Assembly: GCF_000003815.2 (NCBI RefSeq)
Contig: NC_049988.1
Coordinates: 4,099,738-4,161,737, forward strand
Length of the DNA stretch: 62,000 nucleotides
Direction of reading: 5' to 3'
From: Branchiostoma floridae
Taxonomy: Eukaryota; Chordata; Leptocardii; Amphioxiformes; Branchiostomatidae
Part shown: one piece after another, positions 1-11,800 of the stretch
Layout: each line of letters opens with the position of its first letter
Numbering within the stretch: the first letter of the stretch is position 1
Notes under the pieces: model-generated
Told to the model about the DNA's origin: nothing
Databases searched by the model: none
Seen by the model: only the letters and a program-made list of their open reading frames with translations
Program-made: the position numbers and the translations under genes

Positions 1-155
1 GAAGCTGTGTCTGAAGGATCTGTGTGTTATTATGTGAATGAGCTGTGTGAAGTGGCAGTGTGTGAAGGAGCTGTTTGTGAAGCAGCTGTGTGTGAAGGAG
101 CTGTGTGTGAAAGGGCTGTGTGTGAAGCAACTGTGTTTGAAGGAGCTGTGTATGT
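1..155. repeat. 15-bp minisatellite
   Basis: About ten imperfect copies of a 15-bp unit of the form GTGTGAAGGAGCTGT. It reads open on the + strand as a CVKELCVKQL-type peptide, but this is a by-product of a period divisible by three; there is no sign of a gene. It continues from the left window edge. A reversed trace of the same unit is seen near 700-725. Confidence 0.85.
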
Positions 156-694
156 TACATAACCCAGAGGTTCTGGGTTTGAATCAGTTGATATGCCACC
201 AATCTTGTGCGCTTGCGAAGGGCTCTTACCGCGACTTTCCTCCCTTCACTAGGGTAGAGAAAAGAGTATCTAGCTTTGGTAAGGGCCCTCCCTCAGATAG
301 GGCATAGAACCCACTCTTACGGAAAAGACTAGGGGTCCTTCCTTCCCAGTGTATTAGTGGTTCAAAACTTAAGTCCTATGGTCACACCTAGGGTAATTGC
401 TGTCGTACTGAGGTCACCTTAGTTAGCACCAAATGGCAGCAGTTCCAGACCCTTGCACTTTAGCAACGCTTATTTTAAGCTCCTCACAATTCAATTGTCG
501 ATCCTAATGTATGGTGCAGAAGCCGGGACCCTGACAGCCACTAAAGAACAGCTCCTGGACACCTTTGACCAACTAGCCACCAGTCTTAAGACTAATCCAA
601 TCAGCCCGATAAGTTGCGTTAACAGCCCTTCCCAAGGGAACAAGATCGGTGGCATATCAACTGATTTGAACCCAGAACCTCTGGGTTATGTAAC
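153..694. repeat. Inverted repeat pair, probably SINE-derived
   Basis: The stretch 153-240 (starting TTACATAACCCAGAGGTTCT) returns in reverse complement at 612-694 with about 90% identity by eye. The core GGTTCTGGGTTTGAATC resembles a tRNA B box, so each arm may be part of a tRNA-derived SINE inserted in opposite orientations. The spacer 241-611 holds nothing I recognise. Confidence 0.6.
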
Positions 695-792
695 ACACAC
701 AATAGCTTCACACATAGCTTCTTCATTGCGCACAAACAACCCCTACTGCTAAAACAGCTTTTGTCCCAATGGGCTTTCGTAGGTCCAAGTAG

Positions 793-870
793 CCTGACGT
801 GATAGCCAGCCCAGGTAGACAGCCCAGGTAGACAGCCCAGGTAGACAGGCCAGCCTTTTCCGCAAACCCG
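793..870. repeat. 14-bp tandem repeat in a dispersed repeat
   Basis: Four tandem copies of AGCCCAGGTAGACA lie between CTGACGTGATAGCC and GCAAACCC. The same flanks with fewer tandem units recur at 1531-1593, so both are copies of one dispersed repeat that differ in the number of internal 14-bp units. Confidence 0.7.
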
Positions 871-926
871 GTGAAAAGAACTTACATTCTGTAACAAAAT
901 GTAAATGGACAACTGTATTATACAAT

Positions 927-1208
927 GTTTTTTAAATGATGCTTCTTTGTCGCACAAGCAGAATTGTGTCGTCCACCTGTAACTACCTATTCTTTGTAAA
1001 AAAAAAAGCGATCTCTTTACCACACAGATAGACCAACTGTTAGTTGTCTAACTCTGACTACCTATTGTTTTTTAAATGATGCTACTTTGCCGCACAAGCA
1101 GAATGTGTCGTCCACCAGTAACTACCTATTCTTTGTAAAAAAACAAACAAGCGATCTCTTGACTTTACCACTCAGATAGACTAACTGTTAGTTATCTACC
1201 TCTGACTA
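927..1208. repeat. Tandem direct duplication of about 140 bp
   Basis: Two head-to-tail copies, 927-1064 and 1066-1208, both start TTTTTTAAATGATGCT, contain the shared block ACTACCTATTCTTTGTAAAA, and end near TTAGTT(G/A)TCTA. They differ by scattered substitutions and small A-tract indels. No coding potential is seen. Confidence 0.8.
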
Positions 1209-1592
1209 AAAAGACACTACTTTGCCACAAGTATAGAATATGTGATTTGTTGATTTAAAATTTTCGTATCAATTGACCAAAAGAAAAGAAACTTGAGTGC
1301 CATTAACTGTATACACAATTAACAATATCACAAGTGTCTACTCTAGTCTAAAGCTAGTAAATGCTAGTGCCACGCAAGATCTGCTTGGAGATTAAATAAC
1401 ACGCACAGATATATCTAAGTCTAAAGGAAATAACTCGTACGGACGCATGCTACTAGTACACGAATATTACAATCAGCTATTTTGGCTGAGTGCCATATGA
1501 TAGGGCTATGAATGGGGGGATCTGAGTAGCCTGACGTGATAGCCAGGCCAGGTATACAGCCCAGGTAGACAGCCCAGCTCTTTGAGCAAACC

Positions 1593-1593
1593 C

Positions 1594-1628
<35 letters not shown>
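1593..1628. repeat. (GT)n microsatellite
   Basis: Uninterrupted GT dinucleotides, about 17 units, in the region upstream of the sphingomyelinase gene. Confidence 0.95.
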
Positions 1629-1630
<2 letters not shown>

Positions 1631-1961
1631 ATGTAAATGTGACTTAATCATCTATGTAAGAGCCGTAGTGGTATGTATAGAACGACGTCTCTTTATGTAG
1701 GGACTCTGTGGATAACTCTTGGGGCCTGGGCTGGATGCATGGATTGTATTGATATGATCAAGCATCTGGGTAGGTCTTGATGAGACCATGAAACGAATAG
1801 ATTTTGTCTGTTCTATGTGTTCCTCCTGTTGGTGGGCTCCCTGCCAACCTTTACAGTTAATTTTTTTGGAGTTATAATTATACTGAACCAAACAATGAAA
1901 CATGGTGTCAGTAGTGGGATAGTTAACCTACATGTAAGTTCTATTTCCCACAGTCCCAGAC

Positions 1962-2667
1962 ATGTCGTATCTCCTGTTCTCTGCGGGATCTGCCCTGCTC
2001 TGTACGTTCCTCCTGCTCGTGGCCTCTCCGCCAACCTCGCATTCTGACGTCCGCACTGACATGGAGAAACTGGACGCTCTCAGAAGGACCATCCAGAAGG
2101 GAAGGTAAGGCTGTAAACGAAAAAAAAATGTGATTCTTACCGTGTGACCTGTACTTAGCCCAGTGGGGCAAAAATGCGCAATAAAGGTCTTCATTCATTC
2201 ATTCATTAATGTCCTGAAAAAATTAGGTTGATTACAAGTTACTTTAGGCAGAGATTTTTTACCTCTGCCTTGCTTGAGGTTATATTGTCAGTAGTGTTTG
2301 TATGTATGTTTGTAAATAATGTTAAATAGGTTGAATTATATTGAGATTTGGTACATGGGAAGGCTTGATGCCTTTGCATGATTAAGATTTTGGGGCCCCT
2401 AGCAGCTTGTTGCAGTATTGCATCTGAACTTTCCATTTTGATATCTGTTCTGGACATGCTGTGGTTGCCACTTTTGAGGGGTACATTTGTACATGTAGCT
2501 CTGGAGGCATGGAGAGTAAGTGATATACAAATGTAGGTTAGGTTACAGACTTATTTTCATCTTTACTTTCTGAACCTTATTTTCCCTGTTACCGATAAAT
2601 TGAGTTCTGGCAAAAATTAAGAAATTTACAGTATTTTGGGTCTAAGAATCTAAGATGTGTATAATGG

Positions 2668-2727
<60 letters not shown>

Positions 2728-5700
2728 TATCAAGTTGTTTGTTCTGTGAGCCTTTGTCTATTTGAAACATTTGTAAATTTTTTTCTCTATTTATTTTTTA
2801 TTAAGATTTTCAGAGGCAGGGTCCCAGACCAACTGGGAGTGTGAGCTCTGTGAAGTTGGAGTGACCATTTTGAAGAAAACTTATGGTGAAAATAAATTCC
2901 AGGTAAGGTTCATCATCGACATTCTATCTTGCACGTAGAGTTGCATTTCTTTCTTAAATATGTATGGTATTTTGTGACATTTTCCAAATTATTTAATGTT
3001 TATGGAATCAATTGCTTGTAGATAGTTGTTAGCACTGTTTTGTTATCTTACACATTTGCAGATATAAGATTACAGTTACTAGTTAATATATATGTCACAG
3101 TAGAGATCACGATCCAGTAGAATCGCCAATTCTCCTAGGAGAGATGGCGATCGGAGTTTCTCCTAGGAGAAATCCCGATCGCAATCTATTCTAGTAGAAT
3201 CGCAGATTCTACTAGTATAGATTGCGATCGGGATCTCTCCTAGGAGAAACTCCAATCCAAACTCAAATGATGCTAAAACATAGGAAACAGACTGCTATCG
3301 GGATCTGTCCTAGGACAATCGGCGATTCTACTAGTACAGATTGCAATCGGGATCTCTACTGGATCGTGATCTCTACTGTGACATATATATAGTTTTGTTG
3401 TCTTTAGGTGTTGTCTCAATAACTCGTCTAAAGTCTATAACTACATACATGTATAGTACAGGGATGTGAACATAAATGTGTATTGACAAAGTGTAATATG
3501 CAAGTTAAACAAGTCGGTCTGTTACTGTACAATACGTAGATTCTCTCTTATTTAGAGCATTACATTATGTATCGGCCTAAATACGAAGATATTTAGTCTG
3601 GACATGACATAATAAGTAGATTGAAAGTACATGTGTTTGTCTTTGGTAAAGGTGTGCTAGATGTACAAATGTTGGACAGAAATGTCTGTATGTTACTCTA
3701 AAACAACAAAATAAACATACAAAAATTTAGCTAGACTAAACATAAATACTTTTTACCACCTCAGTTTGTAACGTTGTGTTCATTTTTCCGTAGGATGAGG
3801 TTGCTGCAGCCCTAACCCAGCTGTGTATCTTGTCTAAGCTACAAGACAAGACCATGTGCACAGGCTTCACAAAGGAATTTAAGGTACGTATACTTAGTAA
3901 TACTTAGTTTGACCTCCAGCTTGAACCATCCTCAGAGCTTCCTCCACAGCACTTGCTCCTCCATCATTGTACATGTAGCTCTCTTGTGTCTTGCAGCTTT
4001 GTATCACTCAATAGATTGTCTAAACTCTGGGTCTTCTTCCTTGAGTTACATGTAGCCGGTTCCTAGAGTACAAGAAGGGATGCATGGCAACATTTCAACA
4101 GTCCTTCTGTTACTTTCCTCAGGACAGTAGTTCTAGTTCCAACTGCTAGGTGGCGCTGCAGTGAACAGAATGCAGTCCCTACCATGACTAAGCCTGTATC
4201 CCCCCTCATGGCATTACGATCCATGGCTGAAGTCTATCAGGGCTCCAGACTAACTTTTTGGCCTACTAGTAGGAGCACTGCGCTCCTAACTCTAAAAACT
4301 TAGGAGCACCAGCAAAAATTTAGGAGCACCACTGTAAAAATTGGTAGTAAAAGCAAAAAATCTAAGAATCATTGTTGATCACCTGGAATAGCATATTTTA
4401 ATACAGTAATATGAAAGAAAAAACAATCTTGCTTTAAATACGGTGAATGTGGTAAATACATTGATGTGGTGGTTCTTGGGGATAGGAGGACAAAAGTTTT
4501 TTTGCTACGGCCGGCTGCTTTATTCAGACTCGACTCTTGTACCTCCAGCCTTGTCAGGCATGACTGTTGATGAACAAGTTTTTAATGTCCAAAAAATGAA
4601 TTAATCAAACTTGCAACATAAGGATTATCAAAATGTATTCAATACTGAAACCAAGTTACACAGACAAAAAAGTAATTATGCCTTCTTATTGTAAGAACAA
4701 TGAAAAATAACTGATTTATCCCAAATTACCATTTAAATTGAAAAAAAAAATAAACCACAAATAAGTATAAAAGTACAAGTGTCTGACAAAATGGGTGAAA
4801 TTGAACTGAAAATGGAAATAGTGCAGGCCGCTCTCCAACACCAAGATCGTATCTCAAGAATGTTTTTTTTTCACCCTACCATTTTTTTTATAAAGGCCTA
4901 CTTGTTCACTGTCTCAGGGGCTGCAACATTGTTGTCTAAAAAGTCATGTTACAAAAGTTTTGTTACTGCCTACAGGACCTCCACTTATCATGCTGTCATA
5001 GCGTATCATACCATACCATACTATATCAAGGAGGTTATTTCCTATACATGAAATCTCCTTGGCCAAACCAAGGCTCTTTCTTCAACCTCCTTGGCCAAAC
5101 CAATATATATATATATCATGTATACTCTCAAATTTCCCTATCTGTTTGGACAAACTCACAAAGGGAATACAGTAAATAAAGGTCCAGTGGAAAAACATTT
5201 TTTAAACCTCCTTGGTTCATGTAATTGAAGACAGTACAGACACATGGCAGACCTTAATGAGGTGTGACAACCCCTGCTGACCATCCCTGTCAGGGGAAGA
5301 AACTGATACCTGGCAGGGACAGCCTTTCCCTGCAAAGATTCTACTTGGCTGGATGATAAATGATGATTAATTGTAAGAGGTCGCACTGTGCGACTGTGGT
5401 TACAGATCTGGTCGCACCAGGGGAATTCTACTCGCATATGCAACTAACTTGGTCGCAGTCAGGAGCCCTGTCTATTGTGACTTCTTTTATCTCAGTTTTT
5501 CAGCTTGATTTGATATATGCAAATATGCTACAGGAATTATTTCTAGAGACTGTTAACTAGAAATATGAAATTTTTCACAAATGATCTTTAAGCAGGATTA
5601 GGACAGTTTTTATAACTTCTTTTGCAGCATGAGATAGTGACAATAATTGGGCAGACTCCGCTGAGCTCGGCTGAAGTGTGCGGGCTGGTCGTGAGCGACT

Positions 5701-8700
5701 GTAGCGGTCCGTACGACCCGACAAAGTTCTGGAAGGTCACCCTACCCAACACTCCCAAACCTCCTGTCACTCCACCCAAGCCTCCTAAGGTACCTATGGC
5801 AACAGTAACTATGGTAACAGCAACTATGGCAACAGTAACTAATTGGTATCATGTACAGTGATACTAGCCTTCATAATTACTTTATTGGAAGAAAACTGAA
5901 AAGGTAGTCTAACTTTTTACACATAAACATGAGCCTGTCCTGTCTCTTTTGCATGCCCAAAAGATTTCTGATGCGACCTCTCACATATTGATAGAATAAG
6001 CAGCTTTGTGTATTGATTGAGCTACTTTTTGTCTGCATTGCCTTTTCCTTTGTGAACTCGAATCTTGTTCCTGTCTGATGTCCATGTTTTTCCTGTCCCT
6101 GTAGCCAGGTGCTCCAGTGAGTCCTGTTCCTGTCTGATGTCCATGTTTTTCCTGTCCCTGTAGACAGGTGCTCCAGTGAGTCCTGTTCCTGTCTGATGTC
6201 CATGTGTTTCCTGTCCCTGTAGCCAGGTGCTCCAGTGAGTCCTGTTCCTGTCTGATGTCCATGTTTTTCCTGTCCCTGTAGACAGGTGCTCCAGTGAGTC
6301 CTGTTCCTGTCTGATGTCCATGTTTTTCCTGTCCCTGTAGCCAGGTGCTCCAGTGAGTCCTGTTCCTGTCTGATGTCCATGTTTTTCCTGTCCCTGTAGC
6401 CAGGTGCTCCAGTGAGTCCTGTTCCTGTCTGATGTCCATGTTTTTCCTGTCCCTGTAGCCAGGTGCTCCAGTGAGTCCTGTTCCTGTCTGATGTCCATGT
6501 TTTTCCTGTCCCTGTAGCCAGGTGCTCCAGTGAGTCGAGTCCTGTTCCTGTCTGATGTCCATGTTTTTCCTGTCCCTGTAGCCAGGTGCTCCAGTGAGTC
6601 GAGTCCTGTTCCTGTCCGATGTCCATGTGGACCTACTGTACAAACCTGGGGCAAATGCCTACTGTGGGGAGTATCTGTGTTGTAGGGCCAACAGCCCAGC
6701 AGGCAGTAAGTTCTTTTCACATATCTACATTTGAGAAACATATAGACATACACTGTATTCATTTTTTGGGAAAATGCATATTAATCAATGATTCAGATGA
6801 TAATTGATAACTACAGTAACTCTTATATCTTTATTCTGAGTATTTGATCACTTTTCTTGTTTTATTGCTATAAAACAAGCCATTTTGTCTTTGGTTACTT
6901 GGAGAGAGAGAGAGATACTTGGAGTTATTGTAGTGATTGTTGTATTGATGGCAGAGATGTCTGTCCACAAGTTCACTAGAGAACACCTGGATTGTTATGA
7001 TATTTGATATGTGGTAAGACCTTGAAATGCTTGGCCCCCTAGCGGCCTGTCATGGTACTGCAGCATAACTTCCAGTTTTGTTATCTAACTTGTGTTCTGG
7101 AAGAGCCAGCTCATGACTGGTAGGCAGGTCTTGGAAGAGAGAGTAAGGCGTGTAATTTTGACCCCCTATCATTTTTTTATAGTTTCAAACTTTCAAATGT
7201 TTTTTTTTTACTACTATTTATTTTTTGTTATTCAGAAGAAGGCCCCAAACCTGCGGGTAAGTGGGGAGACTACAGATACTGTGACACTCCACTGTGGACA
7301 CTGGAAAACCTGCTGCAACACCTGGCACAGAAACAGGTAGGACTGGAGACAATGTACACCGAGACATCAGTCTGTGTGTAAATCAGTATTTATCATGCAG
7401 GGCTCGAAATACCACCTGCATATGCAGGTTAGAGCAGGTAAAATTGGAGCTGTGCAGGTATTTATGGTGCACCTAACCTGCACTGGTCCATGTACTGGGT
7501 TTTATACATAAATGTTCCATGATGTAGGTGTATGTGGATTAGGGGTGGGTACCGGTACAGAAAATTCAGGTCTAGGTCTAGGTTCAGGTCCAGAGGATCA
7601 GGTCCGGACCTGAACCTGGACCTGATTCAGTATGACTCACATACCAATGGTCCATTTCACTACAAAGAAATCTGTTTGGTGGAGTATTAGACCTTAACAC
7701 TGGTGTTTTAAAATCCTACAACGCTAACTGCACCTGTACGATTGGCTGTAAAACATGGTAGAAATTACTATAGACTCTATTCTACTTCACTCTTGTTATT
7801 TTCTTCCACCTGCAAGCACCAAAACGTGTGAATGCCTGATAAAATTATCTGTTAATTTTCTAATCGGTCCAACATCCGGTCCACCTGTACCGATACCCAG
7901 CCCTTAAATGTTGATTGTTATTAGTTGCATTGACTGTTGTTACCACCTATTAAGTAGAAAAACTAGCAATGGTTCCTGAACTATTTTAGTATGAATTATG
8001 ATCCATGCTTCCTAAATTCAGACGGGTACAGGTACAATTTGTCTGGTGCAGGTAATTTTCACTGTTACCTGCACCAGTGCAGGTGTGCAGAAAAAAGTCT
8101 TTCGAGCCCTGGCATGGGAAAGTTGGTTTAACTGTATGTGGTGCCAGGAGGATGGTCTGTCTATAATGCTGTTGTTACATGTACAATTTGATTTCCTTCC
8201 AACATTGAAGTAAATTACTTAGGTCCATAGTCTTTTGGGGGCTGTTACATGGGCAGTATACATTTTGGAAGTAACCCTTAGGCAAGAGCGTCAAATCAAA
8301 CGTCATTAATATGTTCCCACACAGTCTGAGTTTGACTATGCCATCTGGACAGGCGACATCCCACCACACAACATTTGGAACCAGTCACGTTCAGACCAGC
8401 TGAATGCCCTAAACATAGTGTCTGACATGATTCTGAAATATCTAAAAATCCCAATCTACCCCTCCCTCGGGAACCACGAGAGCGCACCCGTTAACAGGTT
8501 AGCAAGTTCTACGTTTTATCTCAAAATCTAGTTATCTTTAAAATGTGCATGTAAGTGTGTATATATTTATGTGTATGCTTGAGTGTGTGTATTTGTGTAC
8601 ATAAGTATGTGTGTATTTGTGTGTGTGTGTGTCGACCCACTAGAGAGAGTCGCATGGAAGCGCAGTGTGAAGACTAGCTGACTGCTGCCTACCCCTGTGT

Positions 8701-8757
8701 CAGGGATCCCAGCAGCAGTATAATAAAAAGATGGATAGTGAGTGACTGTGTGAGTGA

Positions 8758-8823
<66 letters not shown>

Positions 8824-11800
8824 ATGTGTACATGTATGTACATGTAACGTTATATGCATATTATGTGACTGCATACAGAAAGCCTAATTACCTCCATGAA
8901 ATATCATGGAGGTTATATTTTCAATAGCATTTGTCTGTCTGTCTCTATGTGTGTGTGTGATAAGATAACTCAAGAATGGCTGGAAGTATTGATTTCATAC
9001 TTTGTGTGTTGGTGGGTTGTGACAAAAGCTGGATATGATTAGTTTTTGGGCCCCCTAGCGGCTTCCCTTGGTACTGCAGCGCAACTTCCGGTTTTGCTAT
9101 CTCATGTTCTGAACAAAGTATGGTCACGATTTTCGGGTGTTATATAGCTCTAGTTGGTTATGATGCATGTTTGCAAAGTCTGAAAAATTATGGGTTATCA
9201 AATCATTACATACATTAAAATTTTGTATTTTTCCCTCCCAGTTTCCCCCCTCCCTTTGTTTCTGGAAAAGACTCCATCTCTTGGCTGTACGATGCCCTGG
9301 CTGAAACATGGACACATTGGACACCTGTCAGTACCAAGAGTAACATTGAAAGGTATGTCTCCACTTGTTTTTTTACAGAATTACTAAACAATCTTTAGCA
9401 ACACAGGATTTGAACCACAGCCTCCTAGTTCGCAACTAACTGGAACTATGAGCACATCTGTAAGACTATAGCAATTGGGCTACAGTGTCTTTCCAAAGCT
9501 CAGTTCAATAGTCGAAACTCGGGAAACACTGGAGAAACACACACAACAGAAGAGGAGATATCTCCTGTGTATATCTTTGCATTTTTCACTACATAAAGGG
9601 TTCCTAATGTTTGCTTTGGAGGATATATATCCGAAAGGTTTCCTTATCGCCAATTAGAGACTGTGTTTCCAATGTGTTTCTCATGAGTTTCATGGTAATA
9701 AATCACTCCTAGGAGGAGAGCATAGCAGACAGCAGGCTGGCAGGTCCTTGTGTTTCTGTGGGTGGAGCAACTGGTCATTGATATTAGCTACGTTTACCAT
9801 TGGGTTTCACGTGACTGTGTATCCTTCAGTCATACATTGGAATCACAATAGAAAAGTGTCCCAGTATGTGTCTACTGTATGGCTGAGCTTTGTAATCATA
9901 GGTATTTTGTTAATGGTCTAATGAAGCTTTCCTTACCCAACACAGAGGTGCATTTTACTCCGTCCTTGTGCGACCCGGTCTCCGCCTGATCTCCATCAAC
10001 ACTAACTACTGTTACAACCTGAACTGGTGGCTGCTGCTGAACACCACAGACCCTGCAGGCCAGCTGCAGTGGCTCACTCAACAGCTGCAGCAGGCTGAGG
10101 ACAAAGGGGAAAAGGTCAGAGTTCAACTCAGGTTAAGGTTTCAGTACACAGTTTTTTACCTAAGGGGATTTACATGGTTAAGGACCCCAAAGTGAGAATG
10201 TTTGACGCCTCAAAATTTATAGCAGGGTGCACAAACAATTTACAAGAATAAATATGTTAAAGAGCCACATGAACCCCAGTGGAGGTCATGGAATTCAGCC
10301 GGCGCACAGGCAGTACCTGGTAACAGTTTTAAGGCAAAGATACAAATGTAGCAAGTATCTCACTCACTTTGACAGTTTTAGCTATTCCTAAAACTTAAAC
10401 TCCACAAGTGGCCACAGAAACTTGGTTTTATGAATGACTGGCAGGCACATCTACAATCATTTGAGACGGTTTCCTCTGAGAATTAACGATTAAAACATCG
10501 CAAATATGTATGTTTTTCCTGTCAGAATTTTCTGAAGTCCTGTTTTTCCACATCACAATTGTACAGGTACACATCATTGGACACATTCCACCTGGGATAG
10601 ACTGTCTGAGTGCCTGGAGCTGGAACTATTACAGAATCATAGACAGGTTTGTCCTCAGAGTGTTTAGAACTACATAATATACATGTAGATCCTGATGATG
10701 ACAAAAATGGTTTGTAATGCGGCCCTAATGCTCAACATTTTGCTGCTACTGCAGTGTATCATTGGTGCCAACTGCCATGGTAGTAGTACTAGAAGAGAAA
10801 TTAGTTCAGAAGTCCTTGTAAGATTAGTGACACCTGTGTGGTTAGACTTGAGTGTACAGTGTGGTTTCCAACTTCGTGTATCACTTTGTGTGCATCTTGA
10901 ATACTGTAAATTATGTAATAAAACTTCTTTGCTCAAAGTAATACCATATTCTGTCACTACATAATTTTTGGTGTTTGTTTTGAAAATTTAGGCATCTTGC
11001 TTTTTTTTACCCATCTTATGTTATTTTCATCCTTTCTTGTTAAATTTGTAGTCTGCAGAGGATGTCCATGATATGTACTTGCTATGGCCTAATGCTATTG
11101 TCACGAGGTGACAGCGTGTCAAGTCACTGTTAACCCCTGGTGTAGGGAATGTCACCGGACTAAGTGGGACCAGATGTAGAGGGGTCGGGGGTAAGTGACA
11201 CATGGTAAGGGGAGGGATTCCAGCGGGAGACGCCGACAGGGTAGGACGTGCCCAGATTGTCCTGAATAAAGGTTATCATCTCCGCAACATCATGCCTCTG
11301 TCCTGATCCTTGCTTGACTCACTACCTGGCCACCGTGACACTATAGTACAATATGCACAATCATTTGTGTATTGAACAACTTTATATACAATGTACAATG
11401 CTTTGTTATCTTTTCAGATATGAAAGCACAGTGGCTGCCCAGTTCTTCGGACACACCCATCGCGACCACTTTGAGCTGTTTTACGACATGAAGAATCGTA
11501 CGAGGCCCACCAACATCGCGTACATCGGGCCTAGTGTCACGACGTACCAGTATATGAACCCTGGGTACAGAGTGTATGAAATAGATGGGAATTATCCAGA
11601 AAGGTAACTAAAGACAAAACAGCGTGGGATGTCATACAACAGAACGAAATTTTCATAGCCTTTCATTGTTTGTATTACACAATACAGAATATAGCATGGA
11701 GTATTCTGTATCACTCGAGGTACCAGCCCAACTGTGGGTCAAATCTCCTGAAGGCCAGAGGGTGATTCGACTCACGGGAGGGCTGGGACCGAGGGTGATG

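Noticed and set aside
2811-2820. Acceptor TTTTCAG at 2813 for SMPD1 exon 2
   Set aside because: It would break the frame with exon 1 (phase 2). The acceptor TTAAG at 2805 keeps the frame and gives a 599-residue protein, so 2806 was chosen.
5877-6762. Three overlapping - strand reading frames of 220-250 codons ([20 protein letters not shown]-like repeats)
   Set aside because: They are the reverse strand of the 59-bp minisatellite, appear in all three frames, and have no domain or splice support.
8567-8874. - strand frames of His-Thr repeats
   Set aside because: Translations of (GT)n/(CA)n microsatellites.
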